From Streptomyces albipurpureus (GTDB lineage Bacteria > Actinomycetota > Actinomycetes > Streptomycetales > Streptomycetaceae), in NCBI RefSeq assembly GCF_023701525.1, contig NZ_JAMQAW010000032.1, positions 20,245 through 84,244 of the forward strand: a stretch of DNA of 64,000 bases, in the 5' to 3' direction. The notes under the pieces are model-generated. The model did not search any database. It was not told the origin of the DNA and saw only the letters and a program-made list of their open reading frames with translations. How positions within the stretch are numbered: position 1 is the first letter of the stretch; every line of letters begins with the position of its first letter. Shown here one piece after another: positions 44,401 to 52,466 of this stretch. A program made the position numbers and the translations under genes.

Positions 44401-44628
44401 GGCTGCTGCTCCGCTGAGACAGCCGGTGCCCGCGACCAGTAGGGCGGCCGCCGCATTGCTGCGCTCCCGCCAGTCCTTCCAACGGCTCAAGTCCGCACCG
44501 CGGAACTCGGTGCGCAGGGCCTTCAGCTCGATCAGACACTCCTTGCGCTCGGCCGGGCTCAAGGACTCCACCAGACCGGGAACCTCCCGGAACTTCCCCT
44601 GCCGCACTGCTTCCAGAAGCTCGTTCAT
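41476..44628 (-). CDS. DUF6493-like large helical-repeat protein
   Basis: 1050 residues. Nearly all predicted as alpha-helical repeats (LLEAVRQGKFREVPGLVESL, LKALRTEFRGADLSRW, GAAAAASWLGARDLRSAAD), without a catalytic motif or membrane segment, like HEAT or TPR superhelices. It matches what is known as DUF6493, found next to SWIM-type zinc-finger genes in actinomycetes. The last part is a low-complexity Pro/Thr/Ala region (about residues 970-1030). ATG 44628 overlaps the stop of the SWIM gene by four bases (ATGA), so both are made together. Function is unknown; a scaffold working with the SWIM protein is the simplest idea. Confidence 0.85.
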   Translation of the reverse strand: MNELLEAVRQGKFREVPGLVESLSPAERKECLIELKALRTEFRGADLSRWKDWRERSNAAAALLVAGTGCLSGAAAAASWLGARDLRSAADPPRNVMIDLLKGRDPDWLGDIAHRLAARASTAQGDYWLINRLVQLSGCATPTTDGYVYGWVNDLLRRSGRTHRLRTRLAEDPQTPLLVPRLFETPQLAGPLGWYSHPKNPDHWPSVLVGLVQDGVVERAVLVDGCVARLLRGGKPGDMGFFLGLLRQLELTPQEEEARIPDWIGMAADGTAQVAAEAQGVLARLAESGALPVRALAEVSGAILFRTEKKLVLAQLSLLGRVLRGHTQRRKKTKGAQGEEAAKSSAAVHELLRVIADAFGHEDLGIQERALKLVSRHLLPTDGDLRVELSAAASFLSRMHRAAAIETFGALEEEDQEEYQELLPAVPEPVRLAPATDSMAELVAELMVVVRQQRGDSGGFERALDGLVRMAHRDRESLIVELRGALADRWWMRPPMSDRRDLDNHFDKGSYGVEVALAALLGRISDKHVLGAAATPTWRSGCPYSGLIAITAARVWEVAHAVRHRPVPFLLSTPTGESGVLDPEVLIGRLREYRRLGLEPLPTDFTQALLRVSRDNGEWDPGVLVEAAAQLGTDAGDRLALWLSGDGPLLRALEPDRLDEAGGTKEVASGGLLRHPARATRRLLDRTRERLAVQREFPAGFRWLNQLPDPRHHHGYPCLSRYANWQTVVPQWPAVLPHHRDALAGWLVPGLLEATVADLHGGADIRGVSWCLPQLAEAAAPSGAAGPGMHSALAAGLGVRVADDRLAAVDALLVLAARRQLDPDLLGRQLAEYIGHGQLKPSRVTDALRTAATTGAYGTVWAILASALPRLIRSEKAARGLGALLTVAADCVERCGPQIGYRATITTDSAAVEPSAPVDAVTGCADTEPTTREPRASPSASAPTAEAAPAETAGPGGTSTARQPAGQGEVSDGQKSAPGEVTAALPWTPAPTAPPTPVHSPRAHPAMIEAEVSANGPTDAVRIPGLAELADRGGSSQLVKQAARLMAALR

Positions 44629-46058
44629 CGGCCTTCTCCCGCCGCGACGGCCGGAGCGTCCAGGGTGTCGGTGGACGTGCCGACGGTGGCTCCGCGCCGG
44701 ACCATACGGACCGCGAGCGCGTGTTTGCACGGTCCTCGTCCACCGAGGTGATCCGTCCACCAGACACAGGTGCAGCGCAGCTTTCCGTCGACATCCCTGA
44801 CCTGGTACACCCGAGCGCCCGAGGTCACCGAGGCCACCCGCCCATCCAGTGCCACCGCCCCCGCCGAAACCAGACCACGGGCCGCGACCAGACGTGGATT
44901 GTGACGCTCCGCCCGGTCGGCGTCATAGGGCAGCTCACGATGGAAGTACGCCGCGTCAGCCACGTCATAGCCCACCCGGCCAGCCGTACCGAGCCGCACC
45001 AGGGCCGCGCGCACCCGCGCCACCGTCAGACCGGACTGGGCCGCGAGATCAGCCGGATCGATCACGGGTTCCCAGGCGAGTAGCACGGAGATCAACTCGG
45101 CGTCCTGGGCGGCCTCCTCGGTGGCCAGTGCTTCCAGCACACCGCCCTCGCCGGAGAACCCTCGACGCGTCTCGGGGGAGAGGGTGAGCGTCAACCGCAT
45201 CCCCGGGAGCACGACTTCCCAGGCGGTGGAGGTTGCCCCGGCCGACCCCCCGGGGAGTGCGCCGGGGGTGGCCGGCCCGTACACCCGCAGTGCGGTTGCG
45301 TGGCGTAGTACCCGCTGGAGTGTGGTCAGCCGCTCCGGCCCCGGAAGACTGATCGCTCCCGCCACCGGCCGAGTGGTCGGCCGGAGGGTCCTTCCCGAGG
45401 GCACCACCCACCTCGTCCCCCAAGACGCCCGACCTGTCGACTTGGGGAGCGACCGCAGGAAGCGCACGGCTTCCACGGCGGACAACTCGGCCCGTAGATC
45501 GAATCCCGCCGTGGCTACCTGTGCCTCGGCGAATCCGCGCAACCAGCGATCCGGCAGCGGTACCTTCTTCTCCACCACCGAGCCGTCCAGTGTGGTGACC
45601 GCCAACTCCCCGGGGCCCACGCGCAGATGAAGCGGACTGTCCCCGGTCAGTCGGGACAGGGCCTGCCGCAGCGGATTGTTGACGTCCACATTGGTGGTGC
45701 CCCGCCCGGTCTCCTGACCGTCCAACCCCTCACGGAGCACATCCAGACGGGCATAGACCCCGCAACAGCCCGAGAAGGACTCGAATCGCAGCCGGTCGCC
45801 ATTGCCCGTCACCACAGGATCGAGCAGCGGGCGCGGAGTGGGGTCCACATAGCGGGCCGCCGCCACATCGGCGACTGCCAGCAGGCCGCGCGCGGCTGTC
45901 TGCGGTGAGGTGAGGAAGCCGGCGAAGAAGCTGGGGTGCGGCTGTGCACCCACCGGCGTGAGCCCACCCGAGGTTTCCAGCCCGAGGAGCCCTCCGTCCA
46001 CCGAGGACTCAAGGGCGGACGGGCGGACATAGGCGAGCGCCTGTGTTGATCGCGTCAT
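44625..46058 (-). CDS. SWIM zinc-finger protein
   Basis: 477 residues. The C-terminal SWIM motif reads CTCVWWTDHLGGRGPCKHALA (near residues 438-458), which has the CxCx(n)CxH pattern of zinc-binding SWIM domains that recognise DNA, RNA or proteins. The N-terminal part (LAYVRPSALESSVDGG ... FESFSGCCGVYARLDVLREGL) is a conserved large domain of unknown type, found with SWIM in many actinomycetes. It is the first gene of a two-gene operon, coupled to the DUF6493 gene by ATGA. ATG 46058 is chosen over a start ten codons upstream. No MoxR or VWA gene, often nearby in other genomes, is present here. Confidence 0.88.
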   Translation of the reverse strand: MTRSTQALAYVRPSALESSVDGGLLGLETSGGLTPVGAQPHPSFFAGFLTSPQTAARGLLAVADVAAARYVDPTPRPLLDPVVTGNGDRLRFESFSGCCGVYARLDVLREGLDGQETGRGTTNVDVNNPLRQALSRLTGDSPLHLRVGPGELAVTTLDGSVVEKKVPLPDRWLRGFAEAQVATAGFDLRAELSAVEAVRFLRSLPKSTGRASWGTRWVVPSGRTLRPTTRPVAGAISLPGPERLTTLQRVLRHATALRVYGPATPGALPGGSAGATSTAWEVVLPGMRLTLTLSPETRRGFSGEGGVLEALATEEAAQDAELISVLLAWEPVIDPADLAAQSGLTVARVRAALVRLGTAGRVGYDVADAAYFHRELPYDADRAERHNPRLVAARGLVSAGAVALDGRVASVTSGARVYQVRDVDGKLRCTCVWWTDHLGGRGPCKHALAVRMVRRGATVGTSTDTLDAPAVAAGEGR

Positions 46059-46253
46059 GCAATGGACGGTAAGACCTGGCACTGACAACTACCGCTCGCG
46101 GCGGCGCCGCTCAGCTGCCAGAAGCCGCTGAATGTTCGGAGTTCTTCCTGGTCACCGCCGCCTCGGTGATTTTTCTGCGGTCGCCGGGGCGGCCCGTTCC
46201 CGGCGCCGGGCACGCACCCCGGAACCCACGGGGCCAGCTCGTCCGTAGCGCAC

Positions 46254-47933
46254 TCAGCCAGGTGCCCGGCCGGCCAACAGTCCAACCCCCCGGGCGATCT
46301 CGGAGGGGGTCAGATGGGCGTACCCCAGCACCAGGCTCACCCCGGGACCGCCCGGAGCTCCCGGCCCGCCCGTCGAAGGAGGCGGTCCCGTCGGGCCCAT
46401 GACCGCGCCTGGTACCCCCGGCGGCGTCGCCGGGGCCGAGCCGGACGGGTCCGGCCGTACGGTCGAGTCGTTCCCAGCGGGCCCCTCGGTCGGGTTCGCC
46501 CTGTCCACTGCCCCGGCCGACGGCATCCGGTGGTCGGAGAGCAGTCGTACGCCCACACCCGCCCGAGTCGCCCGCTCCGCGAACAGCTCTTCGGGGCCAT
46601 GCCGTGCCGGCAGCCTGGCGATGATGTGCAGTCCCGCGGCGATACCGCTCACCTCGGTCCCTGGGAAACCCGCCTCCAGCGCTCCGACGAGTGCGTCGCG
46701 CCGTTCCCGATACGCCCGCTGGCACCGCCGCAGCTGGCGGTCATAGCCGCCCTGGCCGATGAAGTCCGCCAGCAGCGCCTGATCAAGTGCCGGGTTGCCG
46801 AGATCCATCGTGCGCTTGCGCTCGACGACCGCGTCGACCAGCCGTTCCGGCACGACGAGCCAACCCAGTCGTAGGCCTGGGGCCAAGGACTTGCTCACCG
46901 AGCCGCTATATGCCACACGTTCGGGATCAAGCCCCTGAAGCGCGCCCACCGGGGCCCGGTCGTAGCGGAAGTCTCCGTCGTAGTCGTCCTCGATGATCAG
47001 GCCGTCCACCGATCGCGCCCAGTCGAGGAGTTCGATCCTCCGCCGAGCGGAGTAGGCAATTCCGGAGGGGAACTGATGGGCTGGGGTGGCCATCACCGCA
47101 CGTACCCCCGAGCGGTACAGCGGCTCCATCGCCAGTCCCTCGCCGTCGAGCCGCAGAGCGGCCATGCGCAGTCCGACGCTGGTGAACACCGGGCCATGGC
47201 TGGGACTTCCCGGATCCTCGACGCCGATCGCCCGCTCGCCACGGTCGTGCAGCAGGGAACCGAGCACGGCCGTCGCCTGAGTGACCCCCGAGCACACCAC
47301 GAGGCACTCGGGATCGGCCACCACCCCGCGCCGCCGAGTGAGCAGCGCCGCCAGAGCCGTCCGAAGTTCGGGCAGACCCCTGGGGTCGGGGTAGCCGAGC
47401 GCATGATGAGGCAGCCGGGCCAGCACCGACTTGTGCGCCGCGGCCCACGCGGTCCGAGGGAAGAGGGAGAGATCAGGCGTCCCAGGGCGGAAGTCCACTC
47501 GCAGGCCGGGAGTACGGGGGGCGAGATCCCGCGTCGTCCGCACGCCGGAGCGTGCCGCGTCCCCCACCCAGGTGCCCGAGCCCCGGTCGCTGCGCAGATA
47601 TCCCTCCGCGGTCAGCTGCTCGTACGCCTCGGTGACCAGTCCGCGCGAGACCCCTAGGTCGGCGGCGAGTTCACGGCTGGAGGGCAGCCTGGTGCGTGCC
47701 ACCAGCCGTCCCGATCGAACCGCGTCGCGCAGTGCGGACTGCAGCGCGCGACCCCGCTGACGGGCGGGTGCCGCCGCGGCGGGCAGCAGCAGCTCCCAGG
47801 CGGTCGCCCAGGGCGCCTGGTGCTCGGCGCGCCCTCCTTCCCGCGCCCCGCCTTCCCCTCGATCCCTCACCGCATCCGCTCCTTCTCCTCGCCCACAGCC
47901 GCAGCGACCCGGCCGGCTCATCCCCGTACTCAC
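46254..47933 (-). CDS. MocR-type GntR regulator with aminotransferase domain
   Basis: 559 residues. A winged helix of the GntR type (about 60-120: LQSALRDAVRSGRLVARTRLPSSREL, SRGLVTEAYEQLTAEGYL) is joined to a fold-type I PLP domain with the PLP-lysine in YSGSVSKSLAPGLRLGW. MocR proteins sense PLP or amino acids. Between residues about 469 and 531 there is an insertion rich in Pro, Gly and Ser that interrupts the last strand of the aminotransferase domain. The divergent DMT transporter at 48082 is the likely target. The first ATG, 47933, or an internal ATG at 47921 may be the true start; the N-terminal 40 residues are Gly/Arg-rich. Confidence 0.92.
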   Translation of the reverse strand: MSTGMSRPGRCGCGRGEGADAVRDRGEGGAREGGRAEHQAPWATAWELLLPAAAAPARQRGRALQSALRDAVRSGRLVARTRLPSSRELAADLGVSRGLVTEAYEQLTAEGYLRSDRGSGTWVGDAARSGVRTTRDLAPRTPGLRVDFRPGTPDLSLFPRTAWAAAHKSVLARLPHHALGYPDPRGLPELRTALAALLTRRRGVVADPECLVVCSGVTQATAVLGSLLHDRGERAIGVEDPGSPSHGPVFTSVGLRMAALRLDGEGLAMEPLYRSGVRAVMATPAHQFPSGIAYSARRRIELLDWARSVDGLIIEDDYDGDFRYDRAPVGALQGLDPERVAYSGSVSKSLAPGLRLGWLVVPERLVDAVVERKRTMDLGNPALDQALLADFIGQGGYDRQLRRCQRAYRERRDALVGALEAGFPGTEVSGIAAGLHIIARLPARHGPEELFAERATRAGVGVRLLSDHRMPSAGAVDRANPTEGPAGNDSTVRPDPSGSAPATPPGVPGAVMGPTGPPPSTGGPGAPGGPGVSLVLGYAHLTPSEIARGVGLLAGRAPG

Positions 47934-48081
47934 GTCCCTCGTGGCTCGATCACGACACCCGATCGAGCGCCCGGCCCTTCACCATGATCCACCGCGAACG
48001 GTCGGTCCGTGGTCGACCGCGACCTCGCTGGGCAACTGGTCCCCGATGACGCACTGGAAGTGGACCTTAAGGAGGGCCGCC

Positions 48082-49158
48082 GTGATCCTTAGCGTCACTT
48101 CCATGGACCACCACCCCGCACCCCGTACGAACCCCCAGGCCCTGCGAGGCGTGCTGCTCGTCTCCTTCGCCTACTGCCTGGTCGGAGCCTCCTTCACTGC
48201 CAACAGCGTCCTGGGGGAGTACCCCTACGCCGGCGGCCAGGCCGTACGGTACGCACTCGCCTTTCTGCTTCTTCTGCCCCTGCTCGGAGGTCGGGCGGCA
48301 CTCCGCCCGGTGCGCGCGCTGACCCCGGCCCAGTGGGGTCGGATCGCGCTGGTCGCCGGGGTCGGCATGGTGGGTTTCAACCTGGCGATCCTGGCCGCCG
48401 AACGCACCGCCGAACCGGCTGTCCCGGGGGTGTTCGTCGGCTGTGCGCCGGTGATCGTCGCGGTGCTCGTACCGATGCTCGACCACCGGCGCCCCACCCG
48501 CCCCGTGTTGTACGGAGCCCTCCTGGTGGCGGCTGGCGCGTTCACCGTCCAGGGGTGGGGCCGCGCGGACACGGCGGGCATCGTCTGGTCGGTGGCGGCG
48601 TTGATCGGGGAAGTCGGCTTTGCGATCCTGGCCGTTCCGGTCCTGCGCCCGCTCGGCCCCCGGCTGCTCACCGCCTGCGTCTGTGGTGTCGCCGCGGTGG
48701 AGTCCACGATCGTCGGCCTGGTTCTGGACGGCTCCCGTTTCGTTCGGATGCCCGATGGGGCAGAGGCAGTGGCACTGGTCTGGCAGGCGGCGATCGTCAC
48801 GGTCATCGGGTTCGTCACCTGGTACATGGGCATCCAGCGCATCGGCGCCGAGCGCGCCACCCTCTTCACCGGCCTCATCCCCGTCACGGCGGCCCTGACC
48901 GCACCGCTCGTCGGCACCGGCACCCTGGGCGCCGCACAGGCTGCCGGCGGCGTACTCGTCGGCGCCGGCGCCGCGTTGGGCTCCGGGGTGTTCGGTGAGC
49001 GTGGTGCGGTGGGGACCTCCGTCAAAGAGGAGCGCGACGACCCCACCGGAGCCACTACGAAGAACGTCAGCCGGGTACCCGCGCGGGAGGACGGCAGGCG
49101 GCCGGGACCGTCGGAGAGGGCCGGACAGATCGACCGGACCGGGCGCCAGCCCCGCTGA
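48082..49158 (+). CDS. EamA/DMT-family transporter
   Basis: 358 residues. Ten hydrophobic helices in two EamA halves (PYAGGQAVRYALAFLLLLPLLGG, WYMGIQRIGAERATLFTGLIPVTAALTAPLVG are typical). GTG 48082 is preceded by AAGGAGGG at 48069-48076, a strong ribosome site five bases away, which decides it over ATG 48103. The last 55 residues are a charged Arg/Pro/Gly tail and not part of the fold. It is divergent from the MocR gene, which is likely its regulator; exporters of amino acids or metabolites are common MocR targets. Substrate unknown. Confidence 0.9.
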   Translation: MILSVTSMDHHPAPRTNPQALRGVLLVSFAYCLVGASFTANSVLGEYPYAGGQAVRYALAFLLLLPLLGGRAALRPVRALTPAQWGRIALVAGVGMVGFNLAILAAERTAEPAVPGVFVGCAPVIVAVLVPMLDHRRPTRPVLYGALLVAAGAFTVQGWGRADTAGIVWSVAALIGEVGFAILAVPVLRPLGPRLLTACVCGVAAVESTIVGLVLDGSRFVRMPDGAEAVALVWQAAIVTVIGFVTWYMGIQRIGAERATLFTGLIPVTAALTAPLVGTGTLGAAQAAGGVLVGAGAALGSGVFGERGAVGTSVKEERDDPTGATTKNVSRVPAREDGRRPGPSERAGQIDRTGRQPR

Positions 49159-49340
49159 CGTCCCATCGGACCGCCCGCGGGGTCCGGCTCCCGACCTGAG
49201 GGCAAGCGCGGACTCCTACCGCCGGCTCGCGGGCTTCCTACGAGACGGGGAGGGGTGAGGGACACCGCCTGCGGCACCCTCCGTCATCAGGCCGTGGGCT
49301 TGTCGGAGTAAGCGGGGAGAGCCCCGGCCTCGACCAGGAC

Positions 49341-49395
49341 GATCCCGACCAGGGCGATCCCGACCGGGACGATTTCGTCCGCGACGATCCCGACC
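49341..49395. repeat. 15-bp tandem repeats in intergenic DNA
   Basis: GATCCCGACC recurs at 49341, 49356 and 49386, with a decayed copy (GATTTCGTCC) at 49371, so the period is exactly 15 bp over four units; a partial fifth precedes them (GGCCTCGACC, 49326-49335). No start codon opens a frame through them. They lie in the 307-bp gap 49159-49465, which otherwise holds nothing I can support. Confidence 0.7.
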
Positions 49396-49465
49396 GCAGT
49401 GTCCCGATCAGAGTGGCGAGACCGCGGTGCGATGACGACCGGGTGGGGTCGTCGGCCGCTCTCCG

Positions 49466-50296
49466 TCAGCTGCTGCCGTCGAGGAGTACTCGCGCTACCA
49501 GGCCCGGGTTGTCGTTCATCGGCACATGGCCGCAGCCGGGCAGCCGCACCAGACGGGCCCCCGGAATGATGTGCTTCGCCCGAATGCCCTGGCGGCGCAG
49601 CAGCAGTCGGTCCCGGGTGCCCCAGCCGATGGTGACGGGAACGTCCGGGACGTCGTCCCTGAACAGGACGGCTCCGCCGGCGGCGAGCGTTTGGTGGAAC
49701 CCCGTGGCTCCGCGCAACGCCAGGGTCTCAGCGGCCACGGCATCGGGCGAACGGCGCCCCGGGCGGGCGTAGATGGTCCCGGTCAGGGCCATCCGTCCGG
49801 CCGCCGTCCGGGACAGGCTGTCGATCAGGGCGGGTGACAGCGCCCTGGCGCCCGTACGCATGGCCCGAAGCGTGCTGAACGCGTACCGCCGTTCGGCCTC
49901 GCTCCAGAATCCCGCGGGCGACAGCGCGGTCACCGACCGCACGAGTCTCCCTCGACCCAACTCCAGAGCCAGCAGCCCACCCAGGGAGTTGCCCGCGACA
50001 TGGGGGCGGTCGATGCCCAACGCCTCACAGAAGCCGCCGAGAACAGCCCCGACCGTCGACAGGTCGTAGGGCACTCCAGGGGGCAGCGGCGGGGAGGCGC
50101 CGAATCCTGGCAGGTCCACGGCGATCACATCGCGCCCGGCGGCCAGGATGCCCATGACCGGTTCCCAGGCCTGCCAGTGGTGCCCTATGCCGTGCAGCAG
50201 GAGCAAAGGCTCTCCAGCCCCCGCCCTTTCATATGAAACGGACAGTTTTCGGCTGCCCTGGGGTGATGCGACGGAGAACGAAATACTTGCTACCAC
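49466..50296 (-). CDS. Alpha/beta hydrolase
   Basis: 276 residues. Alpha/beta-hydrolase fold: oxyanion region LLLLHGIGHHWQAW (about residues 30-43), DLPGFGASPPLP, nucleophile elbow GNSLGG (Ser near residue 102), acid region DVPVTIGWGTRD, and catalytic His in LPGCGHVPMNDNPG. All three catalytic residues are visible. Substrate unknown. The gene is divergent from the SigJ-type gene, with about 160 bp between the starts; the next gene on the other side is separate. Confidence 0.88.
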   Translation of the reverse strand: MVASISFSVASPQGSRKLSVSYERAGAGEPLLLLHGIGHHWQAWEPVMGILAAGRDVIAVDLPGFGASPPLPPGVPYDLSTVGAVLGGFCEALGIDRPHVAGNSLGGLLALELGRGRLVRSVTALSPAGFWSEAERRYAFSTLRAMRTGARALSPALIDSLSRTAAGRMALTGTIYARPGRRSPDAVAAETLALRGATGFHQTLAAGGAVLFRDDVPDVPVTIGWGTRDRLLLRRQGIRAKHIIPGARLVRLPGCGHVPMNDNPGLVARVLLDGSS

Positions 50297-50456
50297 GGCT
50301 GCTGCTCCCTCGTGTCGCCCCTGTACGGCTGCTGTAGACGGGATGTCAGTAATGATTACCGTTCGGTAGCTTCGAGTTCAAGGGGACCGACACTTCAAGC
50401 CGGGGTGGCTTTGTCCCGGCTGGACACCCGGGCACCCTTTCGGCTGGGATGGGTGG

Positions 50457-51359
50457 GTGGCGACCGACACCCTGACCGACGTCTTCGAAGAACACCGGCC
50501 CGTGCTGATGGCAGTGGCCTACCGAATGCTGGGTCGGGCCGCCGATGCCGAGGACGTAGTGCAGGAGGCGTGGCTGCGCTGGTCAGCCCGGGAAGCAGGC
50601 GATGGAGCGGCTGCTTCCGAGGTCCGTGAACCGCGCGCCTATCTTGTGCGGATCGCCACCCGTCTGGCGATCGATCGGCTCCGCCGGATTCGGTCCAGGC
50701 GTGAGTCCTATGCGGGCCCATGGCTTCCGGAACCGATCTCCACGGACCTCGCGGCCACCATTCCCGACGTTGCCGAACGTGCAGTTCTGGCCGAATCGGT
50801 CTCCTTTGCGGTCCTTGTGGTGCTGGAGTCGCTCTCTCCGTTGGAACGCGCGGTGTTCGTGTTGCGTGAGGCGTTCGGTTATCCCTATGGGGAGATCGCC
50901 GTCACGCTCGATCGTTCCGAGGCGGCCGTACGTCAACTCGCGGGGCGGGCGCGCAGGCATGTCGAGGAACGCAGGCCTCGGTACGACGTCGATCCCGAGG
51001 AGTGTCGGGACCTCACCGAGCGCTTCCTCACCGCCGCCTCCGGGGGCGACCTGGACGCCCTGTTGGTCCTTCTCGCGCCGGATGTGCGGCTCGTGGGCGA
51101 CAGCGGCGGCAAGTCCCGGGGTCCACTGCGGATCATGGCGGGCTCGGACAGGATCGGGCGTTTCCTCGTCGCCATCGCCCGGACCCCGATCCCGGACGCG
51201 GAGTTTCTCTTCGCGGAGATCAACGGCGCTCCTGCCCTGTTGGCCCTCTCCGCCGGAAAGCCGGACACCGTCGTCCAGCTGGAGATCGCGAACGGTCTCA
51301 TTCAGTGCATCTACATCGTGCGCAATCCTGACAAACTCGCCGCGATCGCATCCCTTTGA
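50457..51359 (+). CDS. SigJ-type extracytoplasmic sigma factor
   Basis: 300 residues. Sigma region 2 is EEHRPVLMAVAYRMLGRAAD followed by AEDVVQEAWLRW; region 4 is LSPLERAVFVLREAFGYPY and DRSEAAVRQLAGRARRHV. A C-terminal SnoaL-like domain (about 185-295; ERFLTAASGGDLDALLVLLAPDVRLV) marks the SigJ or ECF41-type group, in which this extension acts as a built-in regulator. No separate anti-sigma gene is visible next to it. GTG 50457 is the start, with a run of G residues (GATGGGTGG) before it. It stands between the divergent hydrolase and the GntR regulator. Confidence 0.93.
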   Translation: MATDTLTDVFEEHRPVLMAVAYRMLGRAADAEDVVQEAWLRWSAREAGDGAAASEVREPRAYLVRIATRLAIDRLRRIRSRRESYAGPWLPEPISTDLAATIPDVAERAVLAESVSFAVLVVLESLSPLERAVFVLREAFGYPYGEIAVTLDRSEAAVRQLAGRARRHVEERRPRYDVDPEECRDLTERFLTAASGGDLDALLVLLAPDVRLVGDSGGKSRGPLRIMAGSDRIGRFLVAIARTPIPDAEFLFAEINGAPALLALSAGKPDTVVQLEIANGLIQCIYIVRNPDKLAAIASL

Positions 51360-51487
51360 ATCACGGCTTCGCACGTCAGAGGCCGTTGTCCGAAAAGTCG
51401 AAAAGAAGCGGACTGTGCGCAAAGCGCACTTCGCCGCGATGCGAACGCCCTATGAACGCTTGTATAAGGCAGTCGATTTTCTGGTGC

Positions 51488-51527
51488 GGCGATGCAGGAT
51501 TGGTCTTGACCAAGGTGCCTCATCGCC
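51488..51527. promoter_or_regulatory. dre-like palindrome inside a longer hairpin
   Basis: TTGGTCTTGACCAA (51500-51513) is a perfect palindrome whose core TGGTCTTGACCA differs by one base from the DasR dre core (TGGTCTAGACCA). It is nested in an outer stem GGCGATG (51488-51494) / CATCGCC (51521-51527), with AGG (51496-51498) and CCT (51518-51520) also able to pair. It lies in the leader of the DasR-like GntR gene, so autoregulation is likely. A second arm pair, ATAAGGC (51464) and GCCTTAT (51525), surrounds it. Confidence 0.6.
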
Positions 51528-51615
51528 TTATCGTCGGCTGAGATAGTGCAGGAACCTTTAATAAACAAGGGCGCGGAAAAGCCGCCGCTGACACGGCGAA
51601 ATGCGGAGGATCAGG

Positions 51616-52380
51616 GTGGGGACCACGCAGCTGGAATCAGTGCCGGAACCGAAGTACTGGCACCTGAAGAACGTGATCGGAGAAGCACTCGACTCAGACT
51701 TTTCGGTGGGCGAGATCCTGCCAAACGAGCGGGACCTCGCCGCTCGATTCGGGGTTGCCCGAGCCACGCTCAGGCAAGCTCTCGAACAGCTTGAGCTGGA
51801 GGGACGGCTTCAGCGACGCCGCGGCGTCGGAACCACCGTCGCACCGCCGCGCGTCGGAGTGGATGTCTCCACCGCAGGCCAGGCATGGCCGGGCTCGGCC
51901 CAGGACACCTGGCAGTCATACGACTGCGCCAAGGCGGTACCGCCGGCACCGGTCGCCCGGATGCTGGGCACCGGCATCGAAGACGAGACGTATGCGTTGC
52001 GCAGGCTGCGGGTCTCCCATGGACACCCGGTGGCGGCCGAGCTGCTCTACGTTCCCGCCACGTCCGTGCCCGATCTCTCGGCCATAGACGCACCTTCCGG
52101 ACCCTCCAGGGCCCGTGCCGTGCTGCGTGAGCTCCAGCGTCTTGACCTCGATGGCCAGGACCGCTCGGTCGAGCTGGGATCGGCCCGTGCTGACGACGCC
52201 AAGGAGCTCGACCGGCTCCCCGGGGCACCCGTGCTCGTGGTGACCACGCGGTACTTCTCGCAGGGCAGGACCGCCGCCGTGACCGTCGCGACCTATCGTG
52301 CTGACACCTGCCGGCTCACCTTCGGTGACACCGGTGACGTGGAGATCAGCCACCACGCTGAGGAGCGCCGCGCTTCCTGA
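51616..52380 (+). CDS. DasR-like GntR/HutC-family regulator
   Basis: 254 residues. N-terminal winged helix (YWHLKNVIGEALDSDFSVGE, LPNERDLAARFGVARATLRQ, ALEQLELEGRLQRRRGVGTT), matching DasR in order and spacing, and a HutC/UTRA ligand domain from about residue 90 to 240. DasR-type proteins bind phosphorylated amino sugars such as GlcNAc-6-P and control sugar use and development. The C-terminal ligand domain here is clearly diverged from DasR, so the ligand may differ. GTG 51616 is set by GCGGAGGA at 51603-51610. The dre-like site upstream suggests it controls itself. Confidence 0.9.
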   Translation: MGTTQLESVPEPKYWHLKNVIGEALDSDFSVGEILPNERDLAARFGVARATLRQALEQLELEGRLQRRRGVGTTVAPPRVGVDVSTAGQAWPGSAQDTWQSYDCAKAVPPAPVARMLGTGIEDETYALRRLRVSHGHPVAAELLYVPATSVPDLSAIDAPSGPSRARAVLRELQRLDLDGQDRSVELGSARADDAKELDRLPGAPVLVVTTRYFSQGRTAAVTVATYRADTCRLTFGDTGDVEISHHAEERRAS

Positions 52381-52466
52381 GCGCGCGCCCCGAGTAGGCC
52401 CCTCCTGCCGTGCACTCGGCAGAGAGGGGCACCCAGGACCTTTCGGCCCGCCGCACGAGCCTCGGC

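Noticed and set aside
49341..49395. An iteron-type replication origin or att site
   Set aside because: Only four short units, no AT-rich segment, no replication or integrase gene nearby.
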